Positions 8,102 through 17,497 of a stretch of 64,000 nt of DNA are shown piece after piece. Made by a program: the position numbers and the translations under genes. A model generated the notes under the pieces. That model was not told the origin of the DNA. It saw nothing but the letters and a program-made list of their open reading frames with translations, and searched no databases. Source of the DNA: CAZWMK01 sp964635065 (GTDB lineage: Bacteria > Pseudomonadota > Alphaproteobacteria > Sphingomonadales > Sphingomonadaceae); contig CAZWMK010000002.1 of assembly GCA_964635065.1 (NCBI GenBank), positions 3,366-67,365 of the forward strand. Reading direction: 5' to 3'. The stretch's first letter is position 1. Every line of letters begins with the position of its first letter.

Positions 8102-8386
8102 TCCTTGGGTTGCAGGCAGATTCATCCCATGCTTTCGCGGCGCTCATGGAAGATCAGCCTGTTGAAGTTGTAGGCCAGGTTGCAAAGGGTCAGCTTCGCT
8201 TCGGCACGGGCCAGGCCGATGGTTCGGATGAACAGCCCGAATCTGTTCTTCTGATGGGCGAAGACGTGTTCGATATGGCGCGGATCGAGGACTTGGCAGC
8301 GTTGGCCCGCGCCGCTGCCTTCGGCATGGGCTTGCCCATGGGTTTGCGCCGATGGATGCGCGATATAAGCATTCGGCCCAACCGCC
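8102..8386 (-). mobile_element. 3' remnant of an IS4/IS5-superfamily insertion sequence
   Basis: On the minus strand the end of a DDE transposase is legible: HRRKPMGKPMPKAAARANAA in one frame, then HIEHVFAHQKNRFGLFIRTI and AKLTLCNLAYNFNRLIFHER in another. The frames join near a single missing base around IRA/HIEH, so the fragment is dead. No N-terminal part or left inverted repeat is visible. It abuts the decayed mscS and shares about 90 bases with the fragment near 16613-16705. Confidence 0.75.
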
Positions 8387-8741
8387 ACTTACCTGTTTTC
8401 TAGCTTGTTTTTTCCTGCAATGCCTTGAAAGGTAAGTACAATTTGTCGTTTCGAGCACCTTGATTCCAGCCCCATACGTGATGCGACGCCAAGGTGAGAT
8501 TCAGCACTGTTATTCTTTCTGCCATCTCGGGCGGCTGAAGACCGCCGCGATGGTTTCGGCACGCCCAACCAACAGGAATCAACAGGATGGTTGCGTGAGC
8601 CGTCTTCGCTTCCATCGCCGCCGTTATTAGCGGAGGTGCTGGAAGTCCTGCTGCATCTGAATGGGGTTCGAGGGATCGGCCCCCATCTGCACGAGGATTG
8701 CCCGGACGGCCCCCGCAACGCGCTTCTTGAGGGTGGTCTGG
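8387..8741. other. Degenerate stretch without a convincing gene
   Basis: Between the IS remnant and the DUF2322 gene no intact reading frame looks real. On the minus strand around 8628-8745 a short phrase, KKRVAGAVRAILVQMGADPS then PIQMQQDFQHLR ending at a stop, reads like the C-terminal part of some small protein, but it lacks a start and I cannot name it. The rest shows nothing. Confidence 0.4.
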
Positions 8742-9074
8742 TTACCGGGCTGCGATGACGTTGATGTGGAGTGGCGTGCTGCCGGCCGCAATGGCAAGCA
8801 GGCGGTCGATGTTCGGATGTGCGCCCGGACGCTGGCGTGCGTCTGCCGTATGTTCGCCAAACAGTTGCAAGCCATATTCGGCGGCCTTTGTATCCAGCAT
8901 GTCAAAGCATTGGTTCAGATAATGATAGACCGCGAGCGAGCCTTGCTTGCCCGGCTGGTTTTCGATGCACGCGACAATCACGCCCTTGTCGTCGAGGAGG
9001 TCGATGCGGTGCACGTCGTCGATGGCCGGAAGATTCTCTAGGTTGTTTCTGAAGCTTGCGTCGGGTTGAAGCAT
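8742..9074 (-). CDS. DUF2322 family protein
   Basis: 110 residues, close to the family length. Recognised by ENLPAIDDVHRIDLLDDKG, IENQPGKQGSLAVYHYLNQ, KAAEYGLQLFGEHTADAR and PGAHPNIDRLLAIAA. AAGGA stands 9 nt before the ATG at 9074. The family has no assigned function known to me. Gene order around it has been disturbed by the IS-linked rearrangement, so its neighbours give no clue. Confidence 0.75.
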   Translation of the reverse strand: MLQPDASFRNNLENLPAIDDVHRIDLLDDKGVIVACIENQPGKQGSLAVYHYLNQCFDMLDTKAAEYGLQLFGEHTADARQRPGAHPNIDRLLAIAAGSTPLHINVIAAR

Positions 9075-9293
9075 GGCCGAAAGTCCTTGAAGCCTGATGG
9101 TTGCGCGCAGGGGTTTAACAACTTCATGCCGCTCGTGTCACGACATTGTGCAGATCAAAATGCAGTGATGCCTCGAACAGGATGCGGTCGATAGAAAGTC
9201 GACGGGGCGTAAGGTTGCCTGCTTTCCTGCTGCGATACATAATTCTGCTTGTGCGTCGATTCGCGCGCATGGTGTCAATCAAGGAGGACTATC

Positions 9294-9722
9294 ATGAACA
9301 CTCTCGCGAAACGTAACCGTTTCTTTGATGACTTCTTTCGTGATTTCCCGTTCGGCTATGCCATCAAGCCCTTGCACGGCGATCCGCTGCTTTCGCCTGA
9401 CAAGATCAAGATCGATGTCAGAAATAATGAAAAGAGTTTCACCGTGCAGGCCGAAATGCCGGGTCTCAACAAGGACGATATTCATGTCACGGTCGATGGG
9501 AATATCGTCACCATCCAGGCCGAGGTGAAGCAATATGACGCCGACACCGAAGATGGTCAGACTGTCCACTCCGAACGTTATTATGGCGCGATCCAGCGCA
9601 GCTTTGCGCTGCCCTCAGCGGTCGCGGAAGCCAATGTGACGGCAAAATACGAGAATGGTATTCTGGTTCTGAACCTGCCGAAGGAAGATGCAGCGGCGAC
9701 CAGAAAGGTTGTTATCAGCTGA
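9294..9722 (+). CDS. Small heat-shock protein of the Hsp20/alpha-crystallin family
   Basis: 142 residues. The alpha-crystallin domain spans about residues 38-140 (IKIDVRNNEKSFTVQAEMPG, DIHVTVDGNIVTIQAEVKQ, RSFALPSAV, AKYENGILVLNLPK). It is an ATP-independent holdase. A strong ribosome site, AAGGAGG (9281-9287), precedes the ATG; the listed frame extends upstream but 9294 is preferred for this reason. The hairpin at 9747-9778 lies just downstream. Confidence 0.93.
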   Translation: MNTLAKRNRFFDDFFRDFPFGYAIKPLHGDPLLSPDKIKIDVRNNEKSFTVQAEMPGLNKDDIHVTVDGNIVTIQAEVKQYDADTEDGQTVHSERYYGAIQRSFALPSAVAEANVTAKYENGILVLNLPKEDAAATRKVVIS

Positions 9723-9746
9723 ACGCCCGGTCAGGGGCGGTCGGCT

Positions 9747-9778
9747 GGCCGGGAGGGACAGCCTGTCGCCTCCCGGCC
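9747..9778. terminator. Hairpin between convergent hsp20 and glsB-like genes
   Basis: A perfect 10-bp stem, GGCCGGGAGG with CCTCCCGGCC, encloses a loop that itself pairs GACA with TGTC. It lies between two converging genes and could stop transcripts from both sides. It lacks a T-tract, so it may be factor-dependent or serve as a 3' stability element. Confidence 0.55.
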
Positions 9779-9787
9779 GCGCGATGG

Positions 9788-10054
9788 TCAGCGGATGGAC
9801 TTGCGCTGAACCAGATTGACAATTCCAAGCAGGATGACCGCGCCGACAAAGGCGACGATCAGGCCGGTGATGGAAAATTCCTGCACGCTGCCCCTGATGC
9901 CGAACAGCGGGCCGGAGACCGCATTTCCGATCAATGAGCCGACAATGCCGACGATAATATTCCACAAGAGGCCCATCGAGGCATCGCGGTTCATCACGAG
10001 ACTGGCGAGCCATCCAGCGACGCCGCCTACGATCAGTGCAATGATCCAACCCAT
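9788..10054 (-). CDS. YeaQ/YmgE/GlsB-type small membrane protein
   Basis: 88 residues with three hydrophobic helices and the glycine pattern of the transglycosylase-associated (GlsB/YeaQ/YmgE) family: MGWIIALIVGGVAGWLASLV, GLLWNIIVGIVGSLIGNAV, then GLIVAFVGAVILLGIVNLVQ. These are stress-linked inner-membrane proteins of uncertain function. It follows aqpZ by 12 nt on the same strand, so they may be co-transcribed. Confidence 0.88.
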   Translation of the reverse strand: MGWIIALIVGGVAGWLASLVMNRDASMGLLWNIIVGIVGSLIGNAVSGPLFGIRGSVQEFSITGLIVAFVGAVILLGIVNLVQRKSIR

Positions 10055-10066
10055 TTTATGCTCTCC

Positions 10067-10825
10067 TCAGTTGCGGATTTCTACTTGTGTAACGCTGACG
10101 CCTACATATTGATCCGTTTCGAGAGGGGCTTCTTCGTCACGTGACGACAACAGAAACCGCCAGATCAGCGCACCAATGGCAGCGCCGATGAGAGGGGCGA
10201 CCCAGAACAGCCACAATTGTCCCATGGCCGCAGTGTCGGCGAAAAGCGCCACGCCTGTCGAACGCGCCGGGTTGACCGAGGTGTTGGTGACGGGAATCGA
10301 GATCAGGTGAATGAGAGTCAGCGCCAGTCCGATCGCAACCGGGGCGAAGCCGGCCGGCGCCGTCCGTGCCGTTGCGCCGAGGATCACGATAAGAAAACCT
10401 GCGGTCAGAATGATTTCCGTCAGGAGTGCGGCACCCATCGCATATCCACCGGGCGAGAGCGCGCCATAGCCGTTCGTGGCAAAACCACCTGCACTCCAGC
10501 CTGCCTTGCCGGACGCAACGGCATATAGCGCGGCCCCGGCGGCGACCGCGCCGAGGATCTGGGCGATCCAGTAGGGGATGAGATCCCGCCAGGCGAAGCG
10601 CTTGGCCAGCGCAAGGCCAAGCGAAACTGCGGGATTGAAATGGCCGCCCGAGATGCCGCCCACGGCATAGGCCATGGTCAGAACGGTCAGACCGAAGGCC
10701 AGCGATACACCAGCAAAACCGATGCCGAGTTCGGGAAAGGCCGCAGCCAGAACCGCCGACCCGCAACCGCCGAACACAAGCCAGAATGTGCCGATCAATT
10801 CGGCAGATAATTTGCGTAACATCAT
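10067..10825 (-). CDS. aqpZ: Aquaporin Z
   Basis: 252 residues (251 if the second Met at 10822 is used), six membrane helices and the two NPA boxes HFNPAVSLG and VNPARSTG that form the selectivity region. The N-terminus [20 protein letters not shown] is classical for AqpZ water channels. Water-channel and hydroxyectoine genes in one region fit osmotic adaptation, but the block has been rearranged and linkage may be accidental. Confidence 0.95.
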   Translation of the reverse strand: MMLRKLSAELIGTFWLVFGGCGSAVLAAAFPELGIGFAGVSLAFGLTVLTMAYAVGGISGGHFNPAVSLGLALAKRFAWRDLIPYWIAQILGAVAAGAALYAVASGKAGWSAGGFATNGYGALSPGGYAMGAALLTEIILTAGFLIVILGATARTAPAGFAPVAIGLALTLIHLISIPVTNTSVNPARSTGVALFADTAAMGQLWLFWVAPLIGAAIGALIWRFLLSSRDEEAPLETDQYVGVSVTQVEIRN

Positions 10826-10892
10826 TCTCTCCCCTGGTTGTTCATCCCGTGATGTTCAGCCTTGGCAGCAACCCCTGGCGCAAGGCGCTGGA

Positions 10893-11486
10893 TCAGCGCC
10901 CCAGACGGCTGGCCAAGCTGAGGATGTCGTCGAGGGGATTGCCGTCACCGTCGGCGTCGATCAGCGCCGCAAGGCCGCCAAGCCCGCCCGACTGGGCCTG
11001 TCCGCCGCCCAAGGCGCCACCGAGCACCTGACCGAGCAGGCCGCCGAGACCGCCCTGGGCGGACGCATCGCTCGATGCACCGCTCTTCTGCTGGGCGAGA
11101 AAGCCGGTGACGGCCATGGCGAGGAGCGGCAGCATCTTCTTGAGGAGCGTGGCGTCGATCCCGGTCGACTGCGCCGCCTGGCCTGCGACTGTGCGGCTGA
11201 CATCCCTGGAGCCGAAGATCTGTCCAAGAATTTCATTGCCCGGTGCGGTCGGCGTGGGTTCGTTTCTGGTGACGGCGTCAAGCAAATTGCCGCCACCGAC
11301 GCTACCCAGCATGTCGATCAAGCCACCAAGGCCGCCGGGCGCGGGCTGCGCCTGTTTCTTGAAGCCGCCGAGAATGGCGGGCAGCAGGGCTTCGACCCCG
11401 TTGCGCGCTGTGGCTTGATCAACCCCAAGTTCGCGCGAGATCGATTCGACTGCGCCGGTCTGTTTCAGGATGTCTGCAAAATTCAT
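10893..11486 (-). CDS. DUF937 family protein
   Basis: 197 residues from the ATG at 11486 (MNFADILKQTGAVESISREL). The DUF937 core is recognised by GVDQATARNGVEALLPAILG and repeated Gly/Leu-rich segments (GGLGGLIDMLGSVGGGNL, GGLGGLLGQVLGGALGGGQA). It ends with LIDADGDGNPLDDILSLASR, an acidic tail that resembles an EF-hand-like loop. The function is unknown; YidB-like relatives exist. The start was moved from 11507 because of the better ribosome-site spacing. Confidence 0.8.
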   Translation of the reverse strand: MNFADILKQTGAVESISRELGVDQATARNGVEALLPAILGGFKKQAQPAPGGLGGLIDMLGSVGGGNLLDAVTRNEPTPTAPGNEILGQIFGSRDVSRTVAGQAAQSTGIDATLLKKMLPLLAMAVTGFLAQQKSGASSDASAQGGLGGLLGQVLGGALGGGQAQSGGLGGLAALIDADGDGNPLDDILSLASRLGR

Positions 11487-11786
11487 GGAGCATTCTTTCC
11501 GGTGCAATAATGACTGGAGCTTCGCAGGGCATCAGAAACTGCCAGTGCGACTTGTTCAGGAAGCGTACACGGCAAATAATTATTTTGTGGATGCTGCCAC
11601 ATAATTACAGTTTGATCGATGTTTTTTTTACAAGGAAATTCAAGGCGACACCCTTGATGTGTGCGAGGGGATAAACTGTTGTGAAAACAACCATTCACGC
11701 TGTTACGATGATAAATCATAGCTCTTGTCAGTGGCAGGCTGATTTCATTTTCCCTCAAGCCGCGATCTGTGGTTGATGCTGGCCGC
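11487..11786. other. AT-rich intergenic region between divergent genes
   Basis: About 300 bases, conspicuously AT-rich for this genome, between the divergent DUF937 gene and the efflux operon. No ORF is convincing. It must carry promoters for both sides; I could not assign -35/-10 boxes with confidence. A run of eight T follows GATCGATG near 11620. Confidence 0.5.
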
Positions 11787-13208
11787 ATGACTATGTCGGG
11801 AGCATCGCGCGCGGCCTTCGCGCTCTTCTCAGTCGCCCTGGGCGTCATGGCGGCGGGCTGTGCGGCCGGTGACGATTATCGCCCGCCCGTCGAGACGGAC
11901 CTCGGCATCCCGCCAGCCTATCGCGGGACCGAGGCACAGACGTTGGAGGCGAGGCAGCTGGCCGATTGGTGGCGCCGCTTCGACGATCCGGCGCTTGACG
12001 CTCTGATCGCGCGCGCGCTTTTTACAAATCTTGACATCACGCAGGCGCGGCTGAGGCTGGTGCAGGCGCGTGAAGCGGCGGTTCAGGCTGGCGCGGCCTA
12101 TGCCCCGCGCATTGATGCCAGCCTGGATGGAGGGCGCAACCTGCGTATGCCCGGTGCCGATGGCAGCCGCTTTTCGGCTGGTGCCGACGCAAGCTGGGAA
12201 ATCGATCTGTTCGGCGGCATTGGCCGGTCGGTCGAAGCGGCCAGAGCGGCCGCCGAAAGCGTGGAATATGACCTTGCCAGCGTGCGCGTGGCCATCATTG
12301 CCGAAACGGCAAGCAATTACATCCAGCTCCGCCAGCTGCAGGAACAGAAACGCATCGCGCGCGAGACGCTGACGATACAGGATGATAATCTGCAGATCGC
12401 GCAATGGCGCGTCATGGCCGGGCTGGCATCCGTACTTGATGTGGAGCAGGCCCGGACCCAGCGTGCGCAGACGGCGGCCAGTCTGCCGCTGCTTGAAGAG
12501 TCCATACGCAACACGCTTGCCCGTATCGCGGTCCTGACCGGACAAGCGCCCGGCGCGGCGACGCGTCTGCTGGAAACGCCGGGCCTGATCCCGATGCCGC
12601 CTGCCGTGATTGCCGCGGGCATTCCGGCAGATACATTGCGGCAACGGCCCGATGTCCGGGCCGCCGAACGGGCGCTGGCGCGGCAGACGGCGCTGATCGG
12701 TGTATCCGAGGCACAATTGCGTCCCGGGCTTTTCATCAGTGGCAATATCGGGAGCACGGCTCTGCGCTTTGGCGCACTGGGCGACATTGTGACCGGTGGC
12801 CTGTTCATGGGGCTGCGCCAGCTGATTTTCGACGGCGGTGCCGCGCGTTCTCGCGTCCGGGCGCAGCGCGCGGCTGCGGATGGTGCCTTTGCCGCCTATC
12901 GCCAGAACATATTGACGGCGCTGGAAGATGTGGAAAACGGCCTTGTTGCGGTCGACGCAACGTCCGAACGCTATGCGCAGCTTGAAATCGCGCGCGATGC
13001 CGCCAGCAATTCGGCGCTCCTGGCCCGCGACCAATATCGTGCGGGGCTGACCGATTTCAGTGCCCTGCTGGATGCCGAACGATCACTGTTGTCCAGCCGG
13101 AACAACGAAGCGGCCGGCCGGGCCGACCGCGCCCGCGCCGTGGTGCAGCTTTATCGCGCATTGGGCGGAGGATGGCAGACGATGGATGATGGAATACAGA
13201 ATGACTGA
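11787..13208 (+). CDS. Outer-membrane efflux lipoprotein, NodT/TolC family
   Basis: 473 residues. A lipoprotein signal peptide with lipobox LGVMAAGC places it at the outer membrane. Family features: DWWRRFDDPALDALIARAL, two OEP repeats (LDITQARLRLVQAREAAVQA; ASVLDVEQARTQRAQTAASL), and a second-repeat end ALLDAERSLLSSRNNEAAGR. It would be the exit duct of the downstream adaptor and ABC transporter. The start is uncertain: GTG 11769, ATG 11787 or ATG 11793. It overlaps the adaptor gene by 8 nt. Confidence 0.93.
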   Translation: MTMSGASRAAFALFSVALGVMAAGCAAGDDYRPPVETDLGIPPAYRGTEAQTLEARQLADWWRRFDDPALDALIARALFTNLDITQARLRLVQAREAAVQAGAAYAPRIDASLDGGRNLRMPGADGSRFSAGADASWEIDLFGGIGRSVEAARAAAESVEYDLASVRVAIIAETASNYIQLRQLQEQKRIARETLTIQDDNLQIAQWRVMAGLASVLDVEQARTQRAQTAASLPLLEESIRNTLARIAVLTGQAPGAATRLLETPGLIPMPPAVIAAGIPADTLRQRPDVRAAERALARQTALIGVSEAQLRPGLFISGNIGSTALRFGALGDIVTGGLFMGLRQLIFDGGAARSRVRAQRAAADGAFAAYRQNILTALEDVENGLVAVDATSERYAQLEIARDAASNSALLARDQYRAGLTDFSALLDAERSLLSSRNNEAAGRADRARAVVQLYRALGGGWQTMDDGIQND

Positions 13209-14574
13209 CCCTGCCGCGCACGCAGACAAACCCTCGATCGAAGCGCTTCTGGGCGTGACGCCGCAGAAACCCTGGCGCACATGGCTGGCGCGCGGCGCTG
13301 CGCTTGTCGCGCTTCTGCTGGCGCTCTATCTGCTGACGCGCTGTTTTGGCGGCGAGGACGTGCCCCGCTACATCTCGCAGTCGGTCGAACGTGGCGATCT
13401 TGTCGTCACCGTATCGGCAACCGGCAATCTGAAGCCGGTCAACCAGGTCGATGTCGGCTCCGAACAATCGGGCCTGATCACGCATGTGCTGGTGGACGTC
13501 AACGATCAGGTGACAAAGGGGCAGCTCCTGGCGCGTCTCGATACATCACGGCTGCTGGATAATGTGGCACAGGGGCGGGCGCAGGTGACAGCGGCGCAGG
13601 CGCAGGTGGCACAGGCGGACGCGCAGGCGTCGCTGGCGCGTGCCACGCTAGCGCGGCAGGAGCATGTCCACGCGCTGTCCGGCGGCAAGGTGCCGTCGAA
13701 AACCGAACTCGACAGCGCGCGGGCGCAAACGGCGGCGGCTGTGGCCACTGCACAGGCAGCGCGGGCGCAACTGGCGGTGGCGCGGGCGCAATTGTCGTCG
13801 GCTGAAATCAACCTGTCCAAGGCGCGCATCGTCTCGCCGGTGACGGGCGTGGTGCTGTCGCGGGCAATCGAGCCGGGCCAGACGGTGGCGGCATCGTTCA
13901 ACGCGCCGGTGCTGTTCACCATCGCAGAGGATCTGCGCAAGATGGAACTTGAAGTCGCGGTCGACGAGGCGGACGTTGGCGTGGTCACGGCCGGCCAGTC
14001 AGCGGTTTTTACGGTCGATGCCTTTCCCGGACGCACTTTTCCCGCGCGTATCACCCGCGTCAATGTCGGTGCCAATACGGCGGGCGCTGCCACGGGAAGC
14101 AGCAGCGCGGCGGCCAGCGTCGTGTCCTATTCGGCGGTGCTCGCCGTCGATAATCAGGATCAGACCCTGCGCCCGGGCATGACCGCGACCGCCGAAATCC
14201 GTGCGCGCGAGGTCAAGGGCGCATTGCTGGTGCCCAATGCGGCCTTGCGCTTTTCGCCTGACGCGGCATCGGGTGCGGACAATCGCGGTATCACCGGAAC
14301 CCTGATTCCGCCACGCATGCGGCGGGGCAATGGCACGCGCACGGTCAGCTTTGGCGCCGGCAGTCGCCAGACGGTTCATGTCGAGGAAAGCGAAGGGCAA
14401 TTGCGCGCCGTCAACCTGATCGTGGGCGACAGCGATGGCAGCATGACCGTGGTGTCGGACTCTGCGCTGAAAGCGGGCATGCGTGTGGTCACCGGTCGCC
14501 TGGCGGCCGGGCAGACCGTTGCCGGGGCATCCGGACGTCGCAACACGAACGGAACAAGCGCCAATGGCCGATGA
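13201..14574 (+). CDS. MacA-like periplasmic adaptor (RND/HlyD family)
   Basis: 457 residues: one N-terminal membrane helix (ARGAALVALLLALYLLTRCF), lipoyl half-motif GNLKPVNQVDVGSEQSGLIT, a long Ala/Gln-rich alpha-hairpin (about residues 125-200), the second lipoyl half (VSPVTGVVLSRAIEPGQTV) and a beta-barrel. It links the ABC permease to the outer-membrane duct. The ATG at 13201 overlaps the preceding stop. Typical MacA-type substrates are macrolides, peptides or lipids; the substrate here cannot be read from sequence. Confidence 0.92.
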   Translation: MTDPAAHADKPSIEALLGVTPQKPWRTWLARGAALVALLLALYLLTRCFGGEDVPRYISQSVERGDLVVTVSATGNLKPVNQVDVGSEQSGLITHVLVDVNDQVTKGQLLARLDTSRLLDNVAQGRAQVTAAQAQVAQADAQASLARATLARQEHVHALSGGKVPSKTELDSARAQTAAAVATAQAARAQLAVARAQLSSAEINLSKARIVSPVTGVVLSRAIEPGQTVAASFNAPVLFTIAEDLRKMELEVAVDEADVGVVTAGQSAVFTVDAFPGRTFPARITRVNVGANTAGAATGSSSAAASVVSYSAVLAVDNQDQTLRPGMTATAEIRAREVKGALLVPNAALRFSPDAASGADNRGITGTLIPPRMRRGNGTRTVSFGAGSRQTVHVEESEGQLRAVNLIVGDSDGSMTVVSDSALKAGMRVVTGRLAAGQTVAGASGRRNTNGTSANGR

Positions 14575-15268
14575 CCAACCGCTGATCCGCCTGCGCGGGA
14601 TCACCAAGACCTTTGGCACGGGCGCTGCGGCCTTTCAGGCCCTGAAGGGGGTCGATCTTGATATCGATGCCGGTGATTTCGTCGCCATCATGGGGCCATC
14701 GGGTTCGGGCAAGTCGACGATGATGAACATTCTCGGCTGTCTTGATGTGCCGACCACGGGCCAGTTCAGCTTCAAGGGCCACGCCATCGAACGGCTGAAC
14801 AATGATCAGCGCGCCTTGTTGCGACGAAAATATCTCGGCTTTGTCTTTCAGGGCTTCAATCTTTTGTCCCGGACATCGGCGCTGGAAAATGTCGAATTGC
14901 CTCTGGTTTATCGCGGCATGGACAAGCAGGAACGCCGCCGCCTTGGCATGGCGGCACTTGAACGGATGGGCCTCGCGGAATGGTGGGATCATACGCCTGC
15001 CGAACTGTCGGGCGGGCAGCAGCAGCGGGTCGCCATCGCCCGCGCCATCGTCACCAGTCCCGAAGTGCTGCTGGCAGACGAACCGACCGGCAATCTCGAT
15101 ACGGAACGCTCACTCGAAATCATGAAACTGCTGGATGGTTTCAACCGCGATGCAGGGCTGACCATTCTCATGGTCACGCACGAAGCGGAAATGGCCCGCT
15201 TTGCGCATACAGTCATTCATTTCCGCGATGGCCGGGTTGAAAATATCGAACGACGAGCGCGCGGATGA
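14564..15268 (+). CDS. ABC transporter ATPase, MacB/LolD type
   Basis: 234 residues with Walker [10 protein letters not shown], the Q-loop FVFQGFNLL, signature LSGGQQQR, Walker [13 protein letters not shown] and switch His in [10 protein letters not shown]. It is the stand-alone nucleotide-binding subunit of the MacAB-like exporter, whereas E. coli MacB fuses it to the permease. It overlaps the adaptor gene by 11 nt and the permease gene by ATGA, so the operon is tightly coupled. Confidence 0.95.
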   Translation: MADDQPLIRLRGITKTFGTGAAAFQALKGVDLDIDAGDFVAIMGPSGSGKSTMMNILGCLDVPTTGQFSFKGHAIERLNNDQRALLRRKYLGFVFQGFNLLSRTSALENVELPLVYRGMDKQERRRLGMAALERMGLAEWWDHTPAELSGGQQQRVAIARAIVTSPEVLLADEPTGNLDTERSLEIMKLLDGFNRDAGLTILMVTHEAEMARFAHTVIHFRDGRVENIERRARG

Positions 15269-16473
15269 TCGGGATCACCATCAATCTCGCCCTGCGTGAA
15301 ATCATGCGCCACAAGCTGCGCGCTTTTTTGACGACGCTTGGCATCATCATCGGTGTTTCTGCGGTTGTCACCATGGTCACGCTGGGAAGAGGAGCGACGG
15401 CTGCAGTCAGTCAGCAAATCAGCGCGCTTGGCTCGAACATCCTGCAACTGCGGCCCGGTCAGGGATATGGCCGTGGCGGTGGCGGGCCGCGTCCGCCCGA
15501 CTTCAAGGCGCAGGATGTCGCGGCCATTGCGCGACAGATTGCCGGGATCAGGGCCGTTGCGCCGCAAGCGCAGACAAGCGGCATAGCCGTCTATGGCGGC
15601 AACAACTGGAGCACGACGATCAACGGCACGACCTCTGCCTATTTCGAGGCCCAGAAATGGGAACTGCAAAGCGGCCGCCTGTTCATGGCGGAAGAGGAAC
15701 AGGCCGGAAAGGCCGTGTGCATCATCGGGCAGACGCTGCGCGCAAACCTGTTTAAACAGGCCGACCCCATCGGCAGGCAGTTTCGCATCAAGGATGTCAG
15801 CTGCCAGGTGATCGGCCTGCTGTCTGCGCGCGGGCAGGCGGGGTTTGGCGCCAACCAGGATGATGTCGTGATCATGCCGATCAAGCTGGTGCAGCGCCGC
15901 TTTACCGGCAACCGCGACATCAGCATGATCATGGTCGCGGTCGACGATGCTTATGATACGCAGGGCGTGCAGGCGTCGATCGAGGATCTGATGCGCGAAC
16001 GGCGCCGGATCAAGCCGGGCAGCGAGGACAATTTCAATATCTTCGATACACGGCAGGTCATGGATACGCTGACCGGTACAACGACGATCCTGACACAGAT
16101 CGTGTCCGCCGTGGCAGCCATTTCCCTGCTTGTTGGCGGCATCGGTATCATGAACATCATGCTTGTCTCGGTGACGGAACGCACCCGCGAAATCGGTATC
16201 CGCCTTGCCATCGGCGCGGTGGCGCACGAAGTCTTGCTGCAATTTCTGGTGGAAGCCGTCGTATTGTCCTGCCTTGGCGGCTTGGCCGGGCTGGTGCTGG
16301 CCTTCGCGGCTTCCGCGCTCATCGCTCCGATGATGCAGGTGCCCTTCATCTTCGACCCGCAGATCAACCTTCTGGCTTTTCTGTTTTCGGCGGCGATCGG
16401 CGTTCTGTTCGGCTATTTCCCGGCCCGCCGTGCCGCCGCGCTCAACCCGATCGATGCCTTGCGTCACGAATGA
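15265..16473 (+). CDS. ABC transporter permease, MacB/FtsX family
   Basis: 402 residues: an N-terminal helix (LREIMRHKLRAFLTTLGIII), a periplasmic MacB_PCD domain of about 200 residues, then the three-helix FtsX domain (IGIMNIMLVSVTERTREIGI, FLVEAVVLSCLGGLAGLVLA, FDPQINLLAFLFSAAIGVLF). It ends with the usual ARRAAALNPIDALRHE. With the three upstream genes it forms a complete tripartite exporter. Confidence 0.95.
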   Translation: MIGITINLALREIMRHKLRAFLTTLGIIIGVSAVVTMVTLGRGATAAVSQQISALGSNILQLRPGQGYGRGGGGPRPPDFKAQDVAAIARQIAGIRAVAPQAQTSGIAVYGGNNWSTTINGTTSAYFEAQKWELQSGRLFMAEEEQAGKAVCIIGQTLRANLFKQADPIGRQFRIKDVSCQVIGLLSARGQAGFGANQDDVVIMPIKLVQRRFTGNRDISMIMVAVDDAYDTQGVQASIEDLMRERRRIKPGSEDNFNIFDTRQVMDTLTGTTTILTQIVSAVAAISLLVGGIGIMNIMLVSVTERTREIGIRLAIGAVAHEVLLQFLVEAVVLSCLGGLAGLVLAFAASALIAPMMQVPFIFDPQINLLAFLFSAAIGVLFGYFPARRAAALNPIDALRHE

Positions 16474-16505
16474 AAGCAGCTGTGCCGTGAACGTCAGTGC
16501 CTTTA

Positions 16506-16612
16506 GGCAAAGGCGGATCGGACCAGGTTGCTGCCTGCCGGACGTTGATAGAGGTTCAAGCCGAATGCCGGCATGATGGCGATCAGGTGATCGAAGATAT
16601 CGGCCTGGATCG
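16506..16612 (-). repeat. Inverted copy of the mscS 3' end fused to an IS fragment
   Basis: The reverse strand repeats the mscS segment at 7965-8071 (about 103 of 107 bases by eye) and then, at 16599-16608, passes into IS transposase sequence. The ten bases CCAGGCCGAT at the join occur in both parents (mscS 7969-7978 and the IS near 8213-8222), the hallmark of a microhomology junction. The apparent plus-strand ORF at 16497-16697 is a chimera and not a gene. Confidence 0.85.
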
Positions 16613-16740
16613 TGCTGAAGCGAAGCTGACCCTTTGCAACCTGGCCTGCAACTTCAACAGGCTGATCTTCCATGAGCGTCGCGAAAGCATGGGATGAATC
16701 TGCCTTGAACCGCCTCGGGATTGCAGGAGGCCATTCGCTT
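16609..16740 (+). mobile_element. Second IS transposase C-terminal fragment
   Basis: Encodes RAEAKLTLCNLACNFNRLIF and HERRESMG, matching the end of the IS remnant at 8114-8205 with about three differences. After the stop the two copies diverge near 16705: this copy continues GAACCGCCTCGGGATT, which may be the true IS end. Downstream the sequence enters the broken permease gene. Confidence 0.7.
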
Positions 16741-16744
16741 TAAA

Positions 16745-17484
16745 TTATGTGGCCATTGGTGCCAACATCATGGCGGCTCTACTGGGCACCATCACGCCGT
16801 TCTGCTCCTGCTCGTCCATTCCCTTGTTCATCGGCTTCACCAGCGCTGGCTTGCCGATCGGGGTGACTGGTGGACCTCGCCTCCATCATCCTGCTGGCCA
16901 GCGTGTTCAACTGGGCGATCGCGCTGGCTTATGTCGCAGTCGGCCTTGTGCTCGCTGTGCTGGGAGGCACGCTGATCAGCCGGATGAAAATGGAGCACCA
17001 TGTCGAGGCATTCGTGTTCAACAGCCCGGTCATGGAGAGCGAGGATGGCCATCTGACCCGGCGCCAGCGCTGCGACTTCGCCTGGGATCAGGTTGCCGAA
17101 ATTTTTGCCAAGGTCTGGTTCTATGTGCTCATCGGCGTCGGCATCGGGGCTGCCATTCACAACTGGGTGCCCGAAGCCTTCATTGCCGCACTGCTGGGGC
17201 AGGACAAATGGTGGTCGGTCCTCGTCGCGACGTTGGTCGGGATCCCGATATACGCCGATATCTTCGGCACCCTTCCCATTGCAGAAGCACTGGTCGGCAA
17301 AGGCGTGGGCATCGGCACCGCCCTGGCGTTCATGACAGCGGTGACCGCCCTGTCCCTGCCCTCCATGATCATGCTCAAACGCGTCATAAAATTGCCGCTG
17401 CTGCTGCTCGTCGCAGGAATCGTTGCCGTCGGCATCATCCTGATCGGCTATCTGTTCAACGCTTTTGGCACCATGTTCCATTGA
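16745..17484 (+). pseudogene. Broken ArsP/DUF318-type permease gene
   Basis: The sequence encodes a permease of the ArsP (DUF318) family: [40 protein letters not shown], then from 16870 [20 protein letters not shown] to the normal C-terminus FNAFGTMFH. The N-terminal helices are absent, removed at the IS junction. About 25-30 bases are also missing between GLPIGVT and VDLASII, which shifts the frame. The CSC-type cysteines of the first half remain. ArsP proteins export organoarsenicals; other DUF318 members are uncharacterised. Confidence 0.85.
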
Positions 17485-17497
17485 ATTGGAAAGGCAT

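Noticed and set aside
8400..8718. Minus-strand ORFs between the IS remnant and the DUF2322 gene
   Set aside because: No recognisable domain; frames overlap one another and show no consistent coding composition.
16497..16697. Apparent 66-residue ORF with a transposase-like end
   Set aside because: It is a fusion of reverse-complemented mscS sequence with an IS fragment, not a gene.
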